64,000 nucleotides of DNA, from positions 53,394 to 117,393 of the forward strand of contig CAIRSA010000443.1 in the NCBI GenBank assembly GCA_903881085.1, written 5' to 3'. The position numbers and the translations under genes are program-made. Below the pieces are notes generated by a model, which worked only from the letters and a program-made list of their open reading frames with translations, was not told the origin of the DNA and did not search any database. Positions 60,742-64,000 of this stretch are shown here, piece after piece. This DNA comes from an uncultured Acidobacteriia bacterium (GTDB taxonomy: Bacteria > Acidobacteriota > Terriglobia > Bryobacterales > Bryobacteraceae). How positions within the stretch are numbered: position 1 is the stretch's first letter; each line of letters opens with the position of its first letter.

Positions 60742-62312
60742 ATAGCGAAAAGGGCCTTGCGTTGAGCACGGCTGGGAGCAGAGTCGTTCTGGCCTACGGG
60801 TTGGTGAGCGCCGCGCTTTACTGTGGGCTGATGCCGATTTGGGAGGGCTTCGACGAACTCTTTCATTACGGCTACGTGCAGTCGGTTGCTTATGAGGGGC
60901 GGTTTCCCGAAGTGGGCAATGCCGCATTGAGCGTGGAGTTGTGGCGATCGTTGGACTTCGCGCCGGTGAGCGGCAATATTCAGCACGATTTGGAGCGGCC
61001 CAGCACCACATTCACGAATTACTTCGAGTTCAGCGAGAGCAAGAGGAAGGAGTTAAGGCAGGGCCTTGACGGCATCGCGCGTGAATCGCAGCGGGTTCCT
61101 TCCCCCAGGCAAAACTATGAGGCCAAGCAGGCTCCACTGACTTATCTTCTGCTGGCGCCGTTTGAGTGGGCGCTTTCCAGTGCGCCGCTGCCACTGCGAG
61201 TGATGGTGCTGCGGATGATTCTTGCGCTGACAAGCGTGACGCTTACATGGTTCGGCATGTTCCGTCTGGGGCGGCGACTGGAACTGCCGGCGGCGATGAC
61301 CAGCGCAATCGTCTTCATTCTCTTTTCGTGCCAGATGACATATGGGGCAGTTTGCCATGTGGCCAACGATGCGCTGCTTGGCCCGTGGCTGCTGATTTAT
61401 TTGGCGGCATTGATCGATGCTTGGGAGATGCCGTCGCTCAAACACACGGCAACATCTGCAGGGCTGATGGCGGTGGGACTGTTGCTCAAATCGTCATTGA
61501 TTGCGTTTGTGCCTTTCGTGTTCGTTTGGAAATGGAGAAGAGCGCCGTTACAGTTGGCGGCACAAGCAGGCATTTTACTTACTCTTGCAGGGCCTTGGTA
61601 CGTGCGGAATTTGCTGCTGTACCAGAACCTGACGGCAACACCGGAAACAGGGGGGATCGGAATGGCAACGCTGACCAAAACTGCCACCGTAATCCCGTGG
61701 GGCGACTCCATTTTGAGAACCATGCATGAGGTGCTGTGGAAGGGGAATAATTCGTTCACCACCTTTTCTGAGGCGACACTGAACGTGGCGCTGGCGCTGT
61801 TCGGAATCAGTCTTGCGATGTATGCTGCGAGACGCCGCAGGATTGCTCGAGAGTTGATCGTGCTTGCTGCGATGCTGTTGTACTGCGCTGCGCTGACGAT
61901 GATCACATTGTCGTTTTTCGTTTCGACTAAAGGAGCGATCACTGCGCCCATGCCCTGGTACACGCAGATTCTGCTTGGCCCGCTGCTGGCGATTTGTTTC
62001 CTTGGATTGTCGAGATGGGAGCGATGGGGGAGGAGGCTGGCAGCGGTTCAAATTGTATTATGGGCGTACATCGGTTTGATAGGATGGCTGGCAAAACTCG
62101 TCCCTCAGTATGGCGGATTTCAGACGGGGCGCGCGCACCTCGTCGAGTTGAGCGCCTGGTATTTCAAAGAGGCGCCGGCACGGAATTCGATTCTTTCCAC
62201 GCTGTGCCCAGCGCCGATTTGGATGATCTATAGTCTTTTGGCGGCGGTAGCGATTTTGACGGTCGCGATGGCGGTGCGGTTACTCAACGGCCTTCGCCCG
62301 GCGGCGGGCTAG
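60738..62312 (+). CDS. Polytopic GT-C-like membrane protein
   Basis: The 524-residue protein has about 11 membrane helices. The first outer loop holds WEGFDELFHYGYVQ, an acidic D-E motif in the position used by GT39/ArnT-like GT-C glycosyltransferases, and a long loop (residues 60-125) with EAKQAPLTYLLLAP, another common GT-C feature. These enzymes use lipid-linked sugars on the periplasmic side. The acceptor is unknown. It starts at ATG 60738 and likely is translated through the leader ORF. It ends in CTAG shared with the convergent gene. Confidence 0.7.
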   Translation: MNSEKGLALSTAGSRVVLAYGLVSAALYCGLMPIWEGFDELFHYGYVQSVAYEGRFPEVGNAALSVELWRSLDFAPVSGNIQHDLERPSTTFTNYFEFSESKRKELRQGLDGIARESQRVPSPRQNYEAKQAPLTYLLLAPFEWALSSAPLPLRVMVLRMILALTSVTLTWFGMFRLGRRLELPAAMTSAIVFILFSCQMTYGAVCHVANDALLGPWLLIYLAALIDAWEMPSLKHTATSAGLMAVGLLLKSSLIAFVPFVFVWKWRRAPLQLAAQAGILLTLAGPWYVRNLLLYQNLTATPETGGIGMATLTKTATVIPWGDSILRTMHEVLWKGNNSFTTFSEATLNVALALFGISLAMYAARRRRIARELIVLAAMLLYCAALTMITLSFFVSTKGAITAPMPWYTQILLGPLLAICFLGLSRWERWGRRLAAVQIVLWAYIGLIGWLAKLVPQYGGFQTGRAHLVELSAWYFKEAPARNSILSTLCPAPIWMIYSLLAAVAILTVAMAVRLLNGLRPAAG

Positions 62313-63808
62313 CGCGCCGATTGGCCTGCAACGTCGACGTGCACTTTACCCATGGGGACGCCAAACTCCAACACCATACAGTCTTCCAGGCCATTGCGCC
62401 AATAAACGCCGTCGACAGTGAGCGGCAACGGGCCGGTTTCGATGGGGCTCGTGGAGTTTACGGCGCGTTCGGCGGTGGAACGGCAAAAGTTGTACCTGGC
62501 GGAGGCGACCGTGCTCCAGATGTGCAGATTGTGTTCGAGGGCAGCAAGGTGGAAAAGGACCAGCAGAGCCATCGTCAGCGCTCCACTCCTTCGCGGCAGA
62601 CCGGCACAGGCCACAGTCAGCAGCAACACAAATGCAGGCATCGCATACGTGAGATAACGCGAACGTTCCAATGAAGGTCCAATCAATAACATGTGATGCG
62701 CCGGCAGGCAGGCAACAACTACTCCGATGGCACATAGCCAGAGACGGGCACGCTCGGGCTTGGCGCGCCACAACATCAGCGAACCAGCCACTCCGGCTAT
62801 AAGACCTAACAGCATCCATGGCTCAAGCGGCCTCGACCAATTGATGGGGAACCATAGCACGCCCCAGATGCGCGAGAGGAAAGTCTTGGCCAGTTTGAGT
62901 AGATCGAATTCGAAGACGGTAGGGACGCCCGACTGCTCCTGATAGCCTCCAATCCCCTTCAATACGGCCCAGCGCCAGGCGAATACGGCAAGCGCGATGG
63001 CGAAATTGCAGCCGGTCAAAACTTTGCCCGCGCGGGTGAGGAGAGCCTTGCCGCAAAGCAGGCCGAGCAGTAGGGGCAACACATAGGCCGACTCCTTGGA
63101 CAAGCAGGCAGCCGCGGTAGCCACGAGCGAGACAGGCAGGCTCCATCTGCCGCCACCTCTTACGGCCAAAGCTGCAATCAGAGAAAACAGGATGGCAAGC
63201 GTGTCGAACCTCGCGGCAGGCCAAGCCACCGATTCGGGGCCGATTCCGTTGAGGGCAAAAAGCAGTCCGGCCAGCCAGTCGAGCGGCGGCGGAATGGCGA
63301 GAAGGCGTGTCAACCTCAGGAACAGTACGCTGAGGGCAACATGGAGAACTACGTCCAATGCATGACGGGGAAATGCAGCGGTACCCCACATTTCCCACTC
63401 CGCCCAATAAACAGAAAAGCCCAGCGGCCGGAAAAACCGTGGACCACCGCAGGAGTTAGTCAGGCATTCGAGCGGCGTTGGCGCCTGGCCAGTGCTGATC
63501 TGCTGGATGTGGATGTAGTCATCGGTCACCAGCGGCATGGAGAGCACGGGGATGTAGGCGGCCGCAGCGGCCAAGGCCACAAGCAGGACCGGCCACACGC
63601 GGTGTGCTTCCTGGGTGAGAACGGCGGCGTGGCTACGGCCGAAGAGCAGCACCAATAGAAGCGAGATGGCCATGACACATTCAAGGTTCAACGGATTATG
63701 CTGGGAGCCTTGCAGGGTCCGCACAATCAATAAAACTGCACTTGTGGCGGCAATTCCGCATAGCAGACGGCGTGTCCAAACAGGGATTGCGGGGGGGATT
63801 GTGATCAA
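62309..63808 (-). CDS. Polytopic GT39-like membrane protein
   Basis: The frame is open to an ATG at 63958, but that part overlaps the inverted repeat and promoter region of the next gene. A TTG start at 63808 gives 499 residues (LITIPPAIPVWTRRLLCGIAATSAVLLIV). The protein has about 12 helices; the first large loop has PLVTDDYIHIQQIS, matching the D-D motif of GT39/PMT-like enzymes, and FRPLGFSVYWAEWEMWG. A C-terminal outer domain follows the last helix. It probably transfers sugar from a lipid carrier. The start codon is uncertain; the family call is fair. Confidence 0.68.
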   Translation of the reverse strand: MITIPPAIPVWTRRLLCGIAATSAVLLIVRTLQGSQHNPLNLECVMAISLLLVLLFGRSHAAVLTQEAHRVWPVLLVALAAAAAYIPVLSMPLVTDDYIHIQQISTGQAPTPLECLTNSCGGPRFFRPLGFSVYWAEWEMWGTAAFPRHALDVVLHVALSVLFLRLTRLLAIPPPLDWLAGLLFALNGIGPESVAWPAARFDTLAILFSLIAALAVRGGGRWSLPVSLVATAAACLSKESAYVLPLLLGLLCGKALLTRAGKVLTGCNFAIALAVFAWRWAVLKGIGGYQEQSGVPTVFEFDLLKLAKTFLSRIWGVLWFPINWSRPLEPWMLLGLIAGVAGSLMLWRAKPERARLWLCAIGVVVACLPAHHMLLIGPSLERSRYLTYAMPAFVLLLTVACAGLPRRSGALTMALLVLFHLAALEHNLHIWSTVASARYNFCRSTAERAVNSTSPIETGPLPLTVDGVYWRNGLEDCMVLEFGVPMGKVHVDVAGQSAR

Positions 63809-63910
63809 CGATACAGTGTAACAGGACAGGCGGCTTAACGGGCGAGGCTGCCGGAAGAGGGGTGCGCGACATAAAAGTGAAATGGTTGTCAGTTCTTTTT
63901 TTTGTGGCCT

Positions 63911-63941
63911 ATATCCGAGCGTATGTAGTACGCTCGGGTAT
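63911..63941. promoter_or_regulatory. Inverted repeat upstream of the edge gene
   Basis: ATATCCGAGCGTA (63911-63923) and TACGCTCGGGTAT (63929-63941) are complementary at 12 of 13 positions around TGTAG. AGGAGG at 63942-63947 and the ATG at 63958 follow directly. It could be an operator, a terminal repeat of a mobile element or a hairpin in the leader RNA. Confidence 0.65.
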
Positions 63942-63957
63942 AGGAGGCTAACGTTCA

Positions 63958-64000
63958 ATGTCCGATTCCCTTCTCGATTTGGAAAATCGCCGTTCCGAGG
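63958..64000 (+). CDS. Start of a probable DUF6788-type gene (partial)
   Basis: Only 14 codons are in the window (MSDSLLDLENRRSE). They follow a strong AGGAGG at a spacing of 10 bases. The opening MSDSL(L)xLExRRxx recalls, from memory, DUF6788 proteins, short uncharacterised proteins frequent in Acidobacteriota and often next to transposase genes. The rest lies outside the window, so the identity is a guess from the first residues. Confidence 0.5.
   Translation, partial: MSDSLLDLENRRSE

Noticed and set aside
1..64000. CRISPR array, tRNA or rRNA genes, prophage
   Set aside because: No regularly spaced direct repeats, cloverleaf-like CCA ends, rRNA motifs or phage structural genes were seen by eye; a covariance scan would settle tRNAs.

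Overview
The window looks like chromosomal DNA from an Acidobacteriota bacterium, most likely a soil member of the Solibacter/Bryobacter type. This is inferred from three very large Oar-like TonB-dependent receptors with an N-terminal carboxypeptidase-regulatory domain, many secreted carbohydrate-active enzymes, BACON-domain proteins, PmoA-like and RraA-like proteins, moderately high GC, and intergenic palindromic repeats. No rRNA, tRNA, CRISPR array, prophage or complete insertion sequence was seen. No database search was possible, so all names rest on reading motifs and architecture.

Layout. 1-4.1 kb (+): the tail of a PPK2-like gene, then small stress-type genes (BON lipoprotein, 49-aa membrane protein, YHS protein, DksA-like zinc finger) ending in an NRAMP-type metal transporter. 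4.0-11.2 kb (-): a tightly overlapping operon of a second DksA-like protein, a GT4 glycosyltransferase fused to an alpha/alpha-barrel-like domain, a GH130-like enzyme, a PIG-L deacetylase, a second GT4 and a GH100-like enzyme. This is the best candidate for an undescribed pathway: building, deacetylating and phosphorolysing a small glycoside. 11.4-12.2 kb: a double PRC-barrel protein. 12.2-12.9 kb: the 3' remnant of a group II intron. 12.9-16.6 kb: a PmoA-like protein and a PDZ-membrane-GAF-SpoIIE phosphatase.

16.7-25.4 kb (-): a sugar-use operon (TonB receptor, small membrane protein, L-fucose/L-arabinose isomerase family protein, GH106-like rhamnosidase). 25.6-30.6 kb: a Tat-exported protein whose ribosome binding site lies in a 10-bp inverted repeat, then a response regulator and a large hybrid histidine kinase. 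30.8-37.5 kb: GH44-PKD-PKD-CBM2 glucanase, two BACON proteins, a secreted ADP-ribosylglycohydrolase-like protein and an agarase-like hydrolase. 37.6-42.3 kb: OsmC, a rhodanese-like protein, an RraA-like protein, an ECF sigma factor with zinc-finger anti-sigma factor, and two unknown envelope proteins.

42.3-52.5 kb: a heparinase II/III-like lyase (-), diverging from a TonB receptor, two parallel beta-helix proteins, ribose-5-phosphate isomerase A and a secreted helical-repeat protein. 52.5-60.4 kb (-): a sodium:sugar symporter, a 69-aa membrane protein, a second L-fucose/L-arabinose isomerase family protein, AraD and a third TonB receptor. 60.7-63.8 kb: two convergent polytopic membrane proteins of the GT-C/GT39 type. 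The right edge carries the first codons of a probable DUF6788 gene behind a near-perfect inverted repeat.

Together the genes describe a plant- and microbe-polysaccharide degrader: secreted hydrolases and lyases cut polymers, TonB receptors and a sodium symporter import the products, and isomerases, AraD and RpiA feed them into the pentose phosphate pathway. No sugar kinase lies in the window.
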